A stretch of 64,000 nt of DNA, taken from Eutreptiella sp. 'Long Island Sound 2002' (Eukaryota; Euglenozoa; Euglenophyceae; Eutreptiales; Eutreptiaceae). Numbering within the stretch: position 1 is the stretch's first letter; each line of letters opens with the position of its first letter. The notes beneath the pieces are model-generated. The model saw only the letters and a program-made list of their open reading frames with translations. It searched no databases and had not been told where the DNA came from. Where the stretch lies: the NCBI GenBank assembly GCA_964036045.1, contig OZ038378.1, positions 38,193,228-38,257,227 of the forward strand, read 5' to 3'. This document shows, one piece after another, positions 42,811 to 54,529 of the stretch. The translations under genes were made by a program, and so were the position numbers.

Positions 42811-43389
42811 ATGGAAAACGTCAAGGAGCTCTTCTGGTGTGATGCCAGAGACGAGCAGGGCCTCCTGCAGCACGCCCCTGACTGCGAGCAGCGAGACTGC
42901 TTCGTAGTCCAAGGGAAGAAGCAGGAGACCAATACCGGCGCCAAGGCGAAGATGCCAGATCACTACAGGTGTACTATCACCTGTGCTTTCTGTGGGAAGA
43001 GGAAGCACTATGAGGATGAGTGCTACCACAAGCAGCGCCTGTCTGCGAAGCTGAAGGGTGAGGATCCTGGCAAAGGCTCTGGCAAAGGTGGAGGCAAAGG
43101 CAACGGCAACGACTCCGGCAAGGGCAAGTCAAAAGGACGTGGAAAAGGGCAAGAAAAAAACCAAGGTGGACGAGGAGGAGGCGCTAATCGCCAGCCAGAC
43201 AAGGACAACAAAAACCCTGACAAGAACGGAGGCAACCCCAACCCTAATCCAGGGGGGAACTCCGAGCCCTCTGGAGGGCAGTCTGGTCCCATCACACGCT
43301 CGCAGACTCAGGCCCAGCGAGAACAAGGGGCCAAGCGTGGCATGAAGGTGGTAATGACGGCAATGCTAAGAAGAGAAGCCGTTTCATGA
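42811..43389 (+). pseudogene. Gypsy gag nucleocapsid with CCHC knuckle
   Basis: It is in the same frame as the capsid part, beyond a TAA. It holds CAFCGKRKHYEDEC, a CX2CX4HX4C zinc knuckle, followed by a long Gly/Lys-rich RNA-binding tail with GKGSGKGGGKGNGN-type repeats. Protease follows 90 bp later in another frame. Confidence 0.75.
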
Positions 43390-43439
43390 GAATGGCCCGC
43401 CAATCGCGGAACAAGGGGTTCGAGGTGACCTGTCCCGCG

Positions 43440-43904
43440 GAGTTCTGACGGGGACGCTCCGTTGGGACCCTGGACCTGGTGTTCTGGGTACGTATCCGAC
43501 TAGGGGGACGTAAATCCCTGGGGGTATTGGATACTGGCGCCACCATATCTATAGTGGCCAAGAAAATTTTACCTTGTGGGAGCCTGAAGAACACCATGAC
43601 CACCGCGGCTATACGAATGGGGGATGGACATGTGGTGCACAGCTGCGGGGACTGTGAAGTGGAGGTACCTATGGGCTCCCGAACTATCGCCCATCGGTTC
43701 TATGTGATGGACACTGAGGCTTTCGACTTTGTATTGGGGACTGACTTCTTCGTGCAGCACTCCCAGATACAATTGCTGACGCTGCAAGCGCCCTACCTCC
43801 TCTACGTGGACCACGGCAGTGGCAGAGAGTCCGTACCACTGGAGCAGTCGGAGCAGAACCCGAGCTACCCGAGGGTATCGAAGGAGGAGCCCTCGAACAT
43901 GTAG
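43440..43904 (+). pseudogene. Gypsy aspartic protease
   Basis: The frame LGVLDTGATISIVAKKIL carries the catalytic DTGA. Further on, FVLGTDFFVQHSQIQLL matches the hydrophobic-Gly flap-to-strand element (ILG-DFL) of retropepsins. About 140 codons are open. The RT expected next is missing: coding sense continues weakly to about 44100, where the composition changes to the GC-rich LINE. Confidence 0.8.
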
Positions 43905-44347
43905 GCGGCCTCCAAAACTGAGGACTATCAACTATTGGGGGAAGTCCTAGACAGAGGTCTGAAGGCGGCCTACCTCACGTGGAGGGGCATCCCCCCTCCA
44001 CGCAGCCTCGAATCACTGATACAGCGCACCCAGCAGCCGCACGTCCCGCCACCACAACCGGGCACATACGGCAATGCAGCGGTGGCCAGGATAATGGCCA
44101 GAGGTACCCGGCTCGACGGCTCATCCTACTCCCCCTGGAGAACCACCGCAATCATCACCACCCCCCCGCCCCGATCTCGCGCCACAACAGCGACTAGGGC
44201 CACGAACGTACGGGCCCGAACGTCGGCCGCAACGTCCTCCACATCCCCCAACCGATCCACCTCCGCCCCCCCCACACCCGCTGCCGAACCACACCAACAA
44301 CACGCCGCCGACGCCACGCGGACTACAGGCGATCCGGCACCATCTAG

Positions 44348-46474
44348 GGCCGGCACACCACAGAGCCCCCGACAAGAGCGTGCGTCCAAGCGGGCGGCGC
44401 AACAACAACCAACACAACACCACGCGGCCACAGGGAGCCGGGGACACCGAGCATCACCTGCCAGGAGCGGAGCCCTACCCGGCCCCACGAATACGGGGGC
44501 GGTGGGTACCCAGCCCGGGTAGCCCCCCGGCACCGCACACCCGCACAGGGTACCGGCGCCGAGCCCCACAGGGAGCCCGCAACCCCTAACACCACCCGTC
44601 GCGCCGGCGCACGGCCCACGGCCGGCAGCCAGCCAAGCGGCAACAACACAGGCCGCCCGCACCATGGCACACCTGACCGGCCGGCAGCGGACCCAACGTA
44701 CACGCCGACCAACAACCTCCCCACACAGACACACACCGCTACCCGGACCTACGCCACCGCCGCCCGGCCCTCCGACGCCGGGCACCCCCACACCCACGGC
44801 CCCACCAGGGGCCTAACCCCCCAGGCTTCGGCGACGTCCGGCACGGAGGTCCTACCGGCCACAACGCACGGCGGGCCGGTGCCCCAGCGGCACCACGCCC
44901 CACCAACCGGACCGCCGGCATCGCCGGCAGAACCGTCATCTCCCGGCCGCCAGGCCCCTGGCCCAGGCCCCGGCCCGGATCCGCCACGCACCGCCGCCCC
45001 AGCGGACGCCCCGCAGCCCGCGGACCCGGGGAGCCTACCCGAGCCGCCACCCGTGGCGGGAGGCCACGCCCGGGGGGCACCGCCACCGGCGGACGATGGC
45101 ACCGAACCGCCTACACCGCCGACCCAACCGCAGCGCGACGCGCCCGCCCTGGGCGCGGAAGGACTGCAGAGACCCCGGCAACGAACGCCGACACCAGCAC
45201 CAATGGGGGAACCTGGCGGGGGAACGGACCAGCCATCAGTGCGGAGTGCCGACCTGACGAACGAAACGGCACACGGAGGCGACGAGGCATTGGCAGATGG
45301 CCAGCCTGAGGCGGAACCCGAGGGGCCAGCTCCGGACACCGGGTGTGCGGACGGCCCCCACCGGCCCTCGGCCGCGGATAACGGGGGCGCCGCCCCCCGG
45401 GCGAACCTGGCAACCCGCGCAGGCGCGAGCACGCCAGGGGAGGCGCTGCAAGGAGATCCACCCGAAACCAGCGCGGGGTCAGAGGCCCGGGAAACCACGC
45501 CCGACACGCCCCAGCGCGCGGACGAAGGAGGAACGTCACCCAGCGGGCACAACCGCGACGACGACTCCTTCGATGCCTTCATGGACTCCTGCAGGGATGA
45601 CCCCCAGGCGGTCCCAGCACCGGAGACGCCACGCGTCCAACCGGAGCCGCAACGCGACCAGGCGGACGATACGCCCCTCACGGTGCCACGAAAAGCGCAC
45701 CTCCAGCGCGACTACACCACCCTGGGGCAGATTGCCACCACGGGCGAGGGGCAGGCGACCGCGAGGGGCGCGACGGACCGGACTACGGAAGAGCACAACG
45801 CCCCAGGTGAGGGCAAGCGCGTGGAAGCGGCCACCCACACCGCGAGTGAGCCTGTCGCCCCACCGCCGGGGGCCGCCCCGCCCTGGGGGCGGGGACACCT
45901 GGACTATGCACGCTTGGAGGGTGACGCCAGCCACCCCAGCGAACAAGCGGAGCAAGAAGCGACCCAAGACCTAGGCTTCTGGATCCCCAGGCTTGTCACA
46001 GGGGAGCAGCTCGAACTGGCGGTCCGCATACGATGGGTACTTCCTTCGCGGTCCCGCCACTTCGCGGAGGGAACACGCACCATGGCAGACATCACGTTTG
46101 GTCATCGGACAGGGCACACGCCCCCCGCCACCATGGACCACCCCGGCCAATGGCGCTATGTGGCCACCCGGCTCATGGCGCATATGGGAGCCTACAGCCC
46201 AGATGAAATGAACGGACTGCACTGGCGGTGGCACCAGCGCGCCGCCCTGCGCATCCGTACGGCCATGCAGGACCATAATATCTGGGACATCCCTGGATCA
46301 CCGGGCTACCAGGGACACGCCTCAGGCCACTGGCAGCCGCGGTCCCAAGACGTCCCGGAGCCCCCCAGGCAGGCGGCGCGCCGAAACTCACCGGAACACC
46401 CACGGGGTCCACCACCCGGTAGGGGTTCCCCCTCTGGCACATACAGCAGCCCCATGCGGCCGTTCACTTTCTGA
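44348..46474 (+). CDS. LINE N-terminal ORF, Pro/Ala/Glu-rich, function unknown
   Basis: The frame is open from just after a TAG at 44345 to the TGA at 46472-46474. The first ATG is at 45203 (PAPMGEPGGG), leaving about 423 codons, so either that ATG or a non-AUG start is used. The first two thirds are low-complexity Pro/Ala/Gly/Asp. The last 150 residues look folded: DLGFWIPRLVTGEQLELAVR, RWVLPSRSRHFAEGTRTMAD, MNGLHWRWHQRAALRIRTAM, with many Trp and Arg. I do not recognise the domain. Being upstream of the AlkB ORF, it is probably an ORF1-type RNA-binding protein of the LINE. It ends 212 bp before the next ATG. Confidence 0.5.
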   Translation, partial: GRHTTEPPTRACVQAGGATTTNTTPRGHREPGTPSITCQERSPTRPHEYGGGGYPARVAPRHRTPAQGTGAEPHREPATPNTTRRAGARPTAGSQPSGNNTGRPHHGTPDRPAADPTYTPTNNLPTQTHTATRTYATAARPSDAGHPHTHGPTRGLTPQASATSGTEVLPATTHGGPVPQRHHAPPTGPPASPAEPSSPGRQAPGPGPGPDPPRTAAPADAPQPADPGSLPEPPPVAGGHARGAPPPADDGTEPPTPPTQPQRDAPALGAEGLQRPRQRTPTPAPMGEPGGGTDQPSVRSADLTNETAHGGDEALADGQPEAEPEGPAPDTGCADGPHRPSAADNGGAAPRANLATRAGASTPGEALQGDPPETSAGSEARETTPDTPQRADEGGTSPSGHNRDDDSFDAFMDSCRDDPQAVPAPETPRVQPEPQRDQADDTPLTVPRKAHLQRDYTTLGQIATTGEGQATARGATDRTTEEHNAPGEGKRVEAATHTASEPVAPPPGAAPPWGRGHLDYARLEGDASHPSEQAEQEATQDLGFWIPRLVTGEQLELAVRIRWVLPSRSRHFAEGTRTMADITFGHRTGHTPPATMDHPGQWRYVATRLMAHMGAYSPDEMNGLHWRWHQRAALRIRTAMQDHNIWDIPGSPGYQGHASGHWQPRSQDVPEPPRQAARRNSPEHPRGPPPGRGSPSGTYSSPMRPFTF

Positions 46475-46686
46475 GTGTCTATTTTTTTTCGATTGACCCT
46501 CAGCATTTTGTTGATGGATCCACCAGTAGTCCAGGCTATTCGGTGATTGGAGAAAATCCTGGGCTGTTCAAGTTCTGGAGCCTTTCCCGCAGTTTTCAAA
46601 TCATCATCTCAATTCCCGAGTTCAAATCCACGCTCGCAATCTTTCAATTGACGCCAAGCCACCTTTTCGTTCATCCCGAAAACACC

Positions 46687-49398
46687 ATGAATTTCACCCT
46701 ATTTGGAAGCTCCAAAGCCGCCGATGATGGCCTTTCAACGCTATTCAACTATTCTCCGTCACACCTCTTTCAAAAACACCAAGCCTCAAATTCGCCGTTG
46801 CAAACACGCTTTCCGTCACGCCAACTTGAAGCCATTGAAGGCAAAATATTTGACACACGCCAACGCATTTTCGTTCCCGAAGTCTACCGCCGACTACAAG
46901 ACTACTCCGAGTTTTACCTGGATGTGGAAGGCACCGATATTCAATCCGCCTTCGTACGGAGCAACTCCACGGAAATTCTAGATCGAGGTAGGGTCTCTTC
47001 CGTTGCGCACAATAACTACAACGAGCTCGAAAAGCTTTTGTTCAAGCACAAGCGTTTCTACCTAAAGCCGTATGAGTTGGACTATTCCCAAGCCGAAGCC
47101 AAGGGGTCTCCACCCACCGCCACCCCGTGGGCTAAACAATTAAGAACCGTGCTAGATAAAGCCAAAGAAGAGAACAAAGACCTCAAAGGATGGTTCGTTA
47201 TTCCGGCGTGGGACGCTCAAGTGGTTGCCGCCACCTTTCGCATGCTAGGCTCAACTTCCGCCCTTTTTCCTCTTCTTCCGTACATTTCTAGCGTGATATG
47301 TATGCACGGGGCGCAACTCCGGGACGCCTACAAGGTCAAAAGGGACGGCAAAGACTCCTACGAGTTCCGCACGAGCGGCCACCAAACGATGCCGTATGTT
47401 GCCTTGCTCCTAAACACCTCTTCCTTTGACGGGTGCCGATATGAAGACATCAATTTTAAGTTTGAACCTTTCCGCTTCGCCGCCAAGCACGCCCATCCAA
47501 CGGTGCGAGACCTCCGGTTGCACAAAACACTACGTTTTGAGGTGAGCATAGAATTCCTTGATCACATTGAGCCTTCGCCGCCGGAAGAGAGAGATAAAAC
47601 TACACCAAGGCAACGCAAAATTGGAGACGCCCGTGCTTTCATGAAGTTAATGAACGAAATGTTTGTCCCCGCGCTAGCAAACGTATCGGTGAACACCAAA
47701 AATGCCTACTACCCGTTTGGCCACATAGTCCCTTCCGAGAGCCCGCATTGGGCCTACTACCGGTTTGATTGGGAACTCCCATCTCGCTTTGCCGACGAGC
47801 TCATGTTTAAGGTCCGAGAGTGCGCCCAATTCCTCACCGGAGAACTCCTTGCAATGGACATGCACGCTTTGCCGACTACCGAAGTGTATCGAGCCGTGAT
47901 CGCTAGGGACCGAAAGGAAAGAAACAAAGACCTACAAGCTCCGGAAATGCTCACCATGATGATCGCCAACCTGCCCGGTGGACGGGGCGCCTCACCGCCC
48001 CTAGGAGCGATGTTCCGGTCTAAAGACTCCTTGGTCGTGGCGATTGACACCACTCACGCGCCGTGCGACGTCATGAAGACCGGTGTCCAAACATTAGCTA
48101 TCCGCTTCTTCCACTCATGCGGCATTGTCCTCTTTCATGGCATAGATGGGCAATTAGTGCGGTTCTCGTCACGATCCGACGGCAACGCGAGGTCCGCGCC
48201 TTCGGGCGCCCCCGAGCGAGCCCACGCGACGCCGGCCCCGCCCTCATACGACTCATCTATGGCCCCGAAGACCGCCGTGCTCCTAGTGGCCCCAAGATCG
48301 GCGCACGCTCTCGACTTGCGCGTCCAAGCGGGGTTTCTTGGCCCGTACGTGTCGTTCGAGCCCACGCGGCCTCCCTACGAACACCAACAAGCCTACCTCG
48401 TGGTCTACGAAAAGGGGGAATCCGCGCTGCTAGCGCATGATTTCAAATATGGAGACGCTGCCTTTGCCCCACTACACCGCAACCTCATCGCCCTCGAGAA
48501 GATCCTCCCCGCTCAAGACCCGGATGTGGCCGAGCACGAGCAACCCATAGTGCAGCGCCTCCAAGCGGGAGCCGCCTTGGGGTCCACGGCCTTCGTGTCC
48601 CAACTTGTCACCGCCCTTCGTGAAAGGCCCGCTACGGGGCTGACTGAGCGCATCAGCGAGTGGAACGCGGCACCGGAGGACGCCGGCGCCGCTACGCCAA
48701 CGCCGGGACCAAGCCGCATCGAAGAGATGTCCGAGACCAGCGTCCCGCTGCTTGCTCCACTAGGAGGCGAGGCGACCACCCTCCTACCCCCCGACCACGG
48801 TGCCCCCACCCCCGCCTCGGATATTCAAATCGACCCCCGCCTCCCCGCTGGTTTTTATTACGTCCGCGACGTATTCTCCGAAAGCCAAGAGGAAACGGTA
48901 AAAAAGATTCTCCACAACAACACGTGGGAGAAGTACCACGGGCGCTCAGTCCAACACTTCGGCCACGCATACCTCGGCCCGAGCAAAGTCGCCGCCACGT
49001 CCCCCATCCCGGAAGAGTTTTCCTCCATCCTCCAAACCTACAATGCCGCGCTGGAGCGGCTAGGCCTCTCACACCCTCCTCCCAACCAAATCACGGGCAC
49101 AATGTATCTCCCGGGAGAGGGCATCGGCTACCACGGGGACGACCCCTTGCTAGGCGACCCAGTGTCCATTTTTGGTTCCCAATCGGACACCACAATGTTC
49201 TTTAAGAACCCCTCCAACGGGGACTCCTTTCGCATCCGCCTGTTTGCCCGCTCTCTCCTGGTCCTCACGGGGGCCGCACGCCATGAGTGGCACCACGGTA
49301 TACCTCGACGGAGAGAAGACGAAGTGTTTGGGCTAACCGTCCCTCGTACCGTCCCTCGCCTCGCTCTAATCCTCCGACACATACCACAGGCAAGCTAA
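46687..49398 (+). CDS. LINE ORF with C-terminal AlkB-type 2OG-Fe(II) dioxygenase domain (903 aa)
   Basis: I prefer the ATG at 46687 (AACACCATGAAT) to the upstream GTG opening. Residues 1-500 form an unassigned domain with folded character (FRMLGSTSALFPLLPYISSV, PSESPHWAYYRFDWELPSRF). A linker and a strand-rich part (VLLVAPRSAHALDLRV) follow. From about residue 718 an AlkB domain runs to the end: LPAGFYYVRDVFSESQEETV, YLGPSKVAA, GTMYLPGEGIGYHGDDP with the HxD iron ligands His816/Asp818, then the distal His in HEWHHGIPRR (about 870). It closes with R-LALIL-R (RxxxxxR), the 2-oxoglutarate and substrate-binding signature of AlkB. AlkB enzymes remove alkyl or methyl groups from DNA or RNA bases. 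Here it may repair or demethylate the element RNA or cDNA. No stop or frameshift interrupts the 903 codons. Confidence 0.85.
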   Translation: MNFTLFGSSKAADDGLSTLFNYSPSHLFQKHQASNSPLQTRFPSRQLEAIEGKIFDTRQRIFVPEVYRRLQDYSEFYLDVEGTDIQSAFVRSNSTEILDRGRVSSVAHNNYNELEKLLFKHKRFYLKPYELDYSQAEAKGSPPTATPWAKQLRTVLDKAKEENKDLKGWFVIPAWDAQVVAATFRMLGSTSALFPLLPYISSVICMHGAQLRDAYKVKRDGKDSYEFRTSGHQTMPYVALLLNTSSFDGCRYEDINFKFEPFRFAAKHAHPTVRDLRLHKTLRFEVSIEFLDHIEPSPPEERDKTTPRQRKIGDARAFMKLMNEMFVPALANVSVNTKNAYYPFGHIVPSESPHWAYYRFDWELPSRFADELMFKVRECAQFLTGELLAMDMHALPTTEVYRAVIARDRKERNKDLQAPEMLTMMIANLPGGRGASPPLGAMFRSKDSLVVAIDTTHAPCDVMKTGVQTLAIRFFHSCGIVLFHGIDGQLVRFSSRSDGNARSAPSGAPERAHATPAPPSYDSSMAPKTAVLLVAPRSAHALDLRVQAGFLGPYVSFEPTRPPYEHQQAYLVVYEKGESALLAHDFKYGDAAFAPLHRNLIALEKILPAQDPDVAEHEQPIVQRLQAGAALGSTAFVSQLVTALRERPATGLTERISEWNAAPEDAGAATPTPGPSRIEEMSETSVPLLAPLGGEATTLLPPDHGAPTPASDIQIDPRLPAGFYYVRDVFSESQEETVKKILHNNTWEKYHGRSVQHFGHAYLGPSKVAATSPIPEEFSSILQTYNAALERLGLSHPPPNQITGTMYLPGEGIGYHGDDPLLGDPVSIFGSQSDTTMFFKNPSNGDSFRIRLFARSLLVLTGAARHEWHHGIPRRREDEVFGLTVPRTVPRLALILRHIPQAS

Positions 49399-49481
49399 CC
49401 CACGAAAGCCAGAGGGCCGGGTACCCGCCTCCTGCACTGTCCAGCCCCCTCTACCTGAACACAAAAGGGCCAAGATTCAGT

Positions 49482-52400
49482 GAACCACCGGCCCAGTCAC
49501 GGCTTCCACCATCACAGGCAAGGGGCTAGACGACGAGCTCACCTCGGCCGGGATACCGGCCGACCAAATTCAGCACTTTCTTTGCCTTAGCCAGCCCAGC
49601 CAGCCCGGCTCCCCAGTGCCCCCCCAGCCCCCCCCTATCCCGCCCCCCCCGAGATCCAAAACGCGCCTACGGAAGGGTTACCAACGGCCTCACCGCCCCC
49701 CCATACCCCTCCCTTCAGAACTGCGTTTTCTATCCCACAACTTGCAGAAGAAACCCATAGTGAGCAGCCAAATTCTCCGACACCTCAAGAACGACTTCGA
49801 CATCCTCTTCCTCCAAGAAATCAATCACGCCCCCATCCTCCCCCACGTATACGCCTACGGTTCGGGCACTAAAGCCACCATCGTTTCGAATATCAGCCAA
49901 GACAAACACTCCAGAGGCGAGCATGGTTCCGTCTTGGTCTGTTCCCCCCGGCTCTCCCGCTTCGTTACCCCCCTTCCCCGGCTAGATACAGAAGGGATGC
50001 TGGCGGCAGCCGTTCTCACTCTCCCGGGGGCCCCGCCCACCTTGCTGGTCTCGGTATACGCCCCAAGCACGGACGTCCACCGCTCAAAAATTGAAAACAT
50101 CCTACGGCCACTCATGCATCAGTATCCTAACCACGTCCTCGGTGGGGACACCAATTGCATAATGTGCCCTGAACTAGACGGATCGAACCTCCAAACGGAC
50201 AACGAATGGCCGTGGCTTCGCAGACAGATCACGAGCGACCCGCCGCGCCTCATCGATACCTTTCGGCACTTTCACCCGACCGAGCGGTCCTTCTCCCGAT
50301 ACCCCACCCCGTACAGGGCAAGCAGTAGCCGCCTTGACCATATTTTGCTCTCCCCGGCGGCCTCGGAATTTTTTGCCCCCACCTCTGCAACCATCCAAAC
50401 CGACGACAAAACGTCAGACCACCACCCAGTCACGTACACCTCTCAAGTCCCCCCTCACCCTTTTACCGAAGCTCCCACAACTAAGAGGAAAGTTTTCCGA
50501 AAACTGACGGAGCGGGAACGCTCCAAGCACCACGACTCCCTTGCCCCCCTGGCGCGGTGGTGCGAGTCTACCCTCCCCCGCTTTGAGTCCTTGTCCTCGG
50601 CGGACATCGAGCTTTTCACAGACGTCGTGCTGGAGGAAGTGGCGACCAGCTACCACAGTATCACCACGCCGTCACGCCCTACCTCCTCGGCTCTGGTAAA
50701 GAAAATCAAAGAGTCCCTGCAAACCCTGCCTCCCCCCAGCCATCCCAACTACCCCGCTTCCATGGACACGCTCAACAAACTCGTCAAGGAGTGGGAAACC
50801 AAAGTGAACAAGGCCGCAACCACCAAAATCCATCGGTGCCTAGTGAGGAAAACTAGGGTCAAACGCACCATCAACGAGGCGCTCAACCCCGTGGAACGAG
50901 GTGAAATAACGCTGAAGCGCCCGGGCACCACACAGCTCGTCTCCACCCCCAAAGAAGTGGGCTCTATTTTCTCTTCTACACTCCTCACCCTGGGGGGCAG
51001 CCTCGAATACGCACCGCCGAACACTCTAGTGGATCGCCTACTCGCACACTCCCCCGCCTGCCCCGAACCCACAAAACACGGCCTCCTCCCTGACATTACC
51101 TGGGAATCGTTACGCAACACGCTTAAGAGATCCAAGCCCAACAAGGCGGGGGGGCGGGACTTCACAAACAACTACACTTTGCACGTCTCCCCCCCCCCTA
51201 TCCAACAATTCATTTGGAAGGTATGCAACTACTACCTCCACCGGCCGTTGCCCGAGAAATGGCTCGAAGCCAACATTATCTTGCTTTTTAAGAAAGGGGA
51301 CGTGATGAACCCGGTAAATTACAGGCCTATAGCATTGCTGAACAGCGTTTACAAAATAATTGCAACACACGCCAACCGAGAGCTACTGGCAGCGGCCATT
51401 GAACATTCCATCATACACCCCACCCAGTTCGGCGGGCTTCCGAACCGCAGATGCCAGGACCACATTTTCAACCTCTTATCCACGTTTCGGGAATCGGTCG
51501 GTAGCTACAGCCTCTACATTGATTTCAATAAGGCTTTTAACTCCGTCCCCCACACCACCCTCTTCACAGTTCTATCCCGCCTGAACTTTCCTACGCCCCT
51601 TGTAAACCTCATTCAATCCTTGTACCGTGCCCCTCGCGACTTCCCAGTGGTGTCAGGTCAAACCCACTCCTCACACCTGCAAACCAGAGGCGTTCGGCAA
51701 GGATGCCCCATGTCACCAATCCTTTTCTGCCTCTACCTGAATGTGCTCCTCTTCGCCTTGCCGTCCCACGTCACTGCACCCCCCTCCCCACACGAATCGG
51801 GCCACGCCTTTGTTGACGACCTCCTCTATCGATCAGAGAATGGGGACCGCATACAACAAGTTTTAAACTTCTTCGACACGGTCGCCAGGGAGTGGGGTCT
51901 AGACCTTAACCTCAGCAAAACCGAGATCCACGCTATGGGAACAGCTCCCCCCAGAACCTTCACCTCCCCCTCGGGCACCCCCCTGTCGACAACAAACCAA
52001 AAGACGAGGCAACCACACAATTGCTACAAATACCTAGGGGTATACATCTTCACCGCCAACCATGAGGCACAAACACTGGCATTGGCCAAGTCGGAAATAC
52101 GCTCATTTTTCACAACCCTCCAACCCCTCCAGCTCACCCTTTCGGAATACATTCTCTTGGTGAACGTCCAACTCATCCCTATTCTTTCCTACCGCCTCAT
52201 GGCACACCCCCTGGCCCTGAACGAGTTGGGGGCCCTTCAGGCCATGATCTGGCAAAATGTTGCGCATGACCCCTCCCCGGACAGAGCCAACAGGATCTCC
52301 CGCCTCGTCTCCCCTAAGGCCCGCTACACCCCTCGCCACCAGGGAGGCTTAGGACTCCGCCACTTCACTTTTTCAATTTGCATGGCCCTGGTAAACACCG

Positions 52401-54529
52401 CAATAAGGTACCTCAACGGAGACGGCCCGGCCTCGACAAACGAATCTTTTTCCGAAGCAATGCTCTCCACCACACGCAACCCAATCCAAGACACCATCAT
52501 GGACGCATGCCACGCCATAGGCTTCCGATACCACAGCACCGGCCTCTGGGCCTCCTGCCCCCCCTCCCTTTTCCTCCCAAAAGAAAAAGTCCAGGTCCGG
52601 TTCCTAGCCACCAAGCCGGCACCACAATACAGCAAGTTCGGCAACAGATTAAAACGGACGCCCCAGGACCTGGGGTTCCACCTAGGTACAGTCACGGAAG
52701 TGCACTCAGAATCGGCCACACTCCAGTTTTCGGACGGCACCACCCACACCATCAAAAACCCCGGTCTCCGCCGCAACGAGAAAGAATACACCTTTCAAAA
52801 CCCAGCCATTTCTGTCCTCCCTCAACTGGCGGGGCGCCACGAACTGCTCACCCCCCCCCTTCTTCACCCTCAAGAATACATCCTCAACCCCCCCCCCGGG
52901 CCATACGGCGGGGTCCTACTCGACTCGTCACTGCATGGCGAGCTGTACCGGCTCCCAGATGAACCTCACTCCCTTGACCCCGACGACCTCGAAGAATGGG
53001 GTTGTGAAGCAGCCCTTGCCCTCCTCCTCGCATCGTCCCCCGGCACGACATGGGTGTACTTGGATGGCTCAGCGGGCGCCTTGGGCTACGGATCGGCGGC
53101 CACCCTGTTTTTTCCAAATGGCTCCAGATGGGTACTGTGCCAAACGTCCCCGTACCAGTCATCAGAGGGATCGGAGTTCTGGGCCGCTATTATGTTCCTA
53201 CGGTGGGCCCTTGCATCTCACCCGCACCTCACCTTCGCCGTGCTAGGGGACAACCTCCACGTTATCACTGTTCTCTCTCCGAACACCCCCCCAGGCCTCC
53301 CATCACGCTCGCCAGCCGGCACGTGGGAATCCTCTCTCCAGTCCTTTCAGGCCTCCCTACGCCCAGGGATGATCCAGGGTTGGGGGTGGATCAAGGGGCA
53401 CGCCGGGTTCGTGGGGAATGAAATCTCAGATGCTTACTCAAAGTGGGCCGCCCACGTGATGGTCTGGGACCCCTCCCTCCTTCCCCCCCCCCCGATAGGG
53501 TGCATATCCAGGGGCCCCCTCCCAGTCATACACAAATTGACTACAACCTCAATCAAGCATCTCCTCCCTCGCCACAAACACGAAAACATCCACGCACCGT
53601 CCAGCTTCCATTTTTACAATCACACTTCGTGGTTCAAAGGCCTCCCTTTCAAATGGTCCTCCGGAAATTTCAACATGGCGCCATTTGCTTTCCACGACGA
53701 CTTGCGCCCTCGCCATTGCCACGCTTGCCCCGACCCGCACCCGATGGATGTTATCTCTTTCGTCTCACACTGCCCAACGTGCGAACACCTGGTCCAATCC
53801 TACATTCAATGCTGGCGCCCCCCCTTCACCACGGTGGTGTCCCAATGGTGGTCCGCGACCACACACGTGGGGGAGAGACGCAATTTCGTCCGGGGGCTTG
53901 TTCCCATGACGCTGTACACCAAACTCACAACCCCCCCCTCCGGCCGAAGAAAACCAGCACACTGCCACGACTTAAAACTCGCCCTGAAGGATCGTGTTCC
54001 CCTGCTCCTCAGCGCCCTATACCGCACGCTGGAATGGCTAAAAGACCACCCCCCCCCAGCCCCGCTCACCCCCCCTACGGGCCCCAACTCATGGGGACGC
54101 CCCTGGTCGCCCTACAGCACGTCGCACACCGCCCAACAACGCCCCCCCCCCGCCTACCACCCTCCCCCCCCCCTCCCGGACAAAGTTGCACACAAGCCCC
54201 CAAAACGCCCCCGCCCCCCATCTCCTGCGGCACACACCAAAACTCGAAAACACGGCCGCCAGCCCCCAAGGCCCGTCCGGCCTCTATCACTGAAACGCGG
54301 TACCGCAAGTCAACCCCAGCCAGAGCCTCCGCCCCCCAAACGGCCGCTCACAATCAGGGACATGTTCAACCTCCCCCCCCCCCCTAGACCAGCACCCCCC
54401 CTCGCCGCCTCCGCCCCCATTTCCGCCCCTTCTCCTCGCATAACAAGGTACTTCGCACCAGCCCCCCCCTCCCCCGCGAGTACAAACTCACAATCGTCCT
54501 CACACTCGTCCAACGTGTCATCTCTTTGA
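49482..54529 (+). CDS. LINE ORF2: APE endonuclease, reverse transcriptase, RNase H
   Basis: The frame is open from a TGA at 49479-49481 to 54529 with no ATG until 49997, which would remove the first endonuclease motifs, so initiation is non-AUG or depends on upstream translation. The endonuclease shows SHNLQKK, LFLQEIN (catalytic Glu), VSVYAPS, GGDTN (Asp), SRLDHILLS and TSDHHPVTY (His). RT shows NYRPIALLNSVYKII, QFGGLPNRRCQDHI, SLYIDFNKAFNSV (motif A), VRQGCPMSPILF (motif B) and AFVDDLL (motif C, about 51811). RNase H shows WVYLDGS, SSEGSEFWAAI, AVLGDN and GNEISDAYSKWA (D-E-D-D). A Cys/His cluster, CHACPDP...SHCPTC, follows near 53715-53780, then a Pro-rich tail. All catalytic residues are in place over some 1,640 codons, so this copy could be recently active. 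Confidence 0.9.

Noticed and set aside
43935-44522. 195-codon plus-strand frame joining gypsy and LINE
   Set aside because: It starts in the gypsy relic and ends in low-complexity LINE sequence. It spans an insertion boundary and is not a gene.
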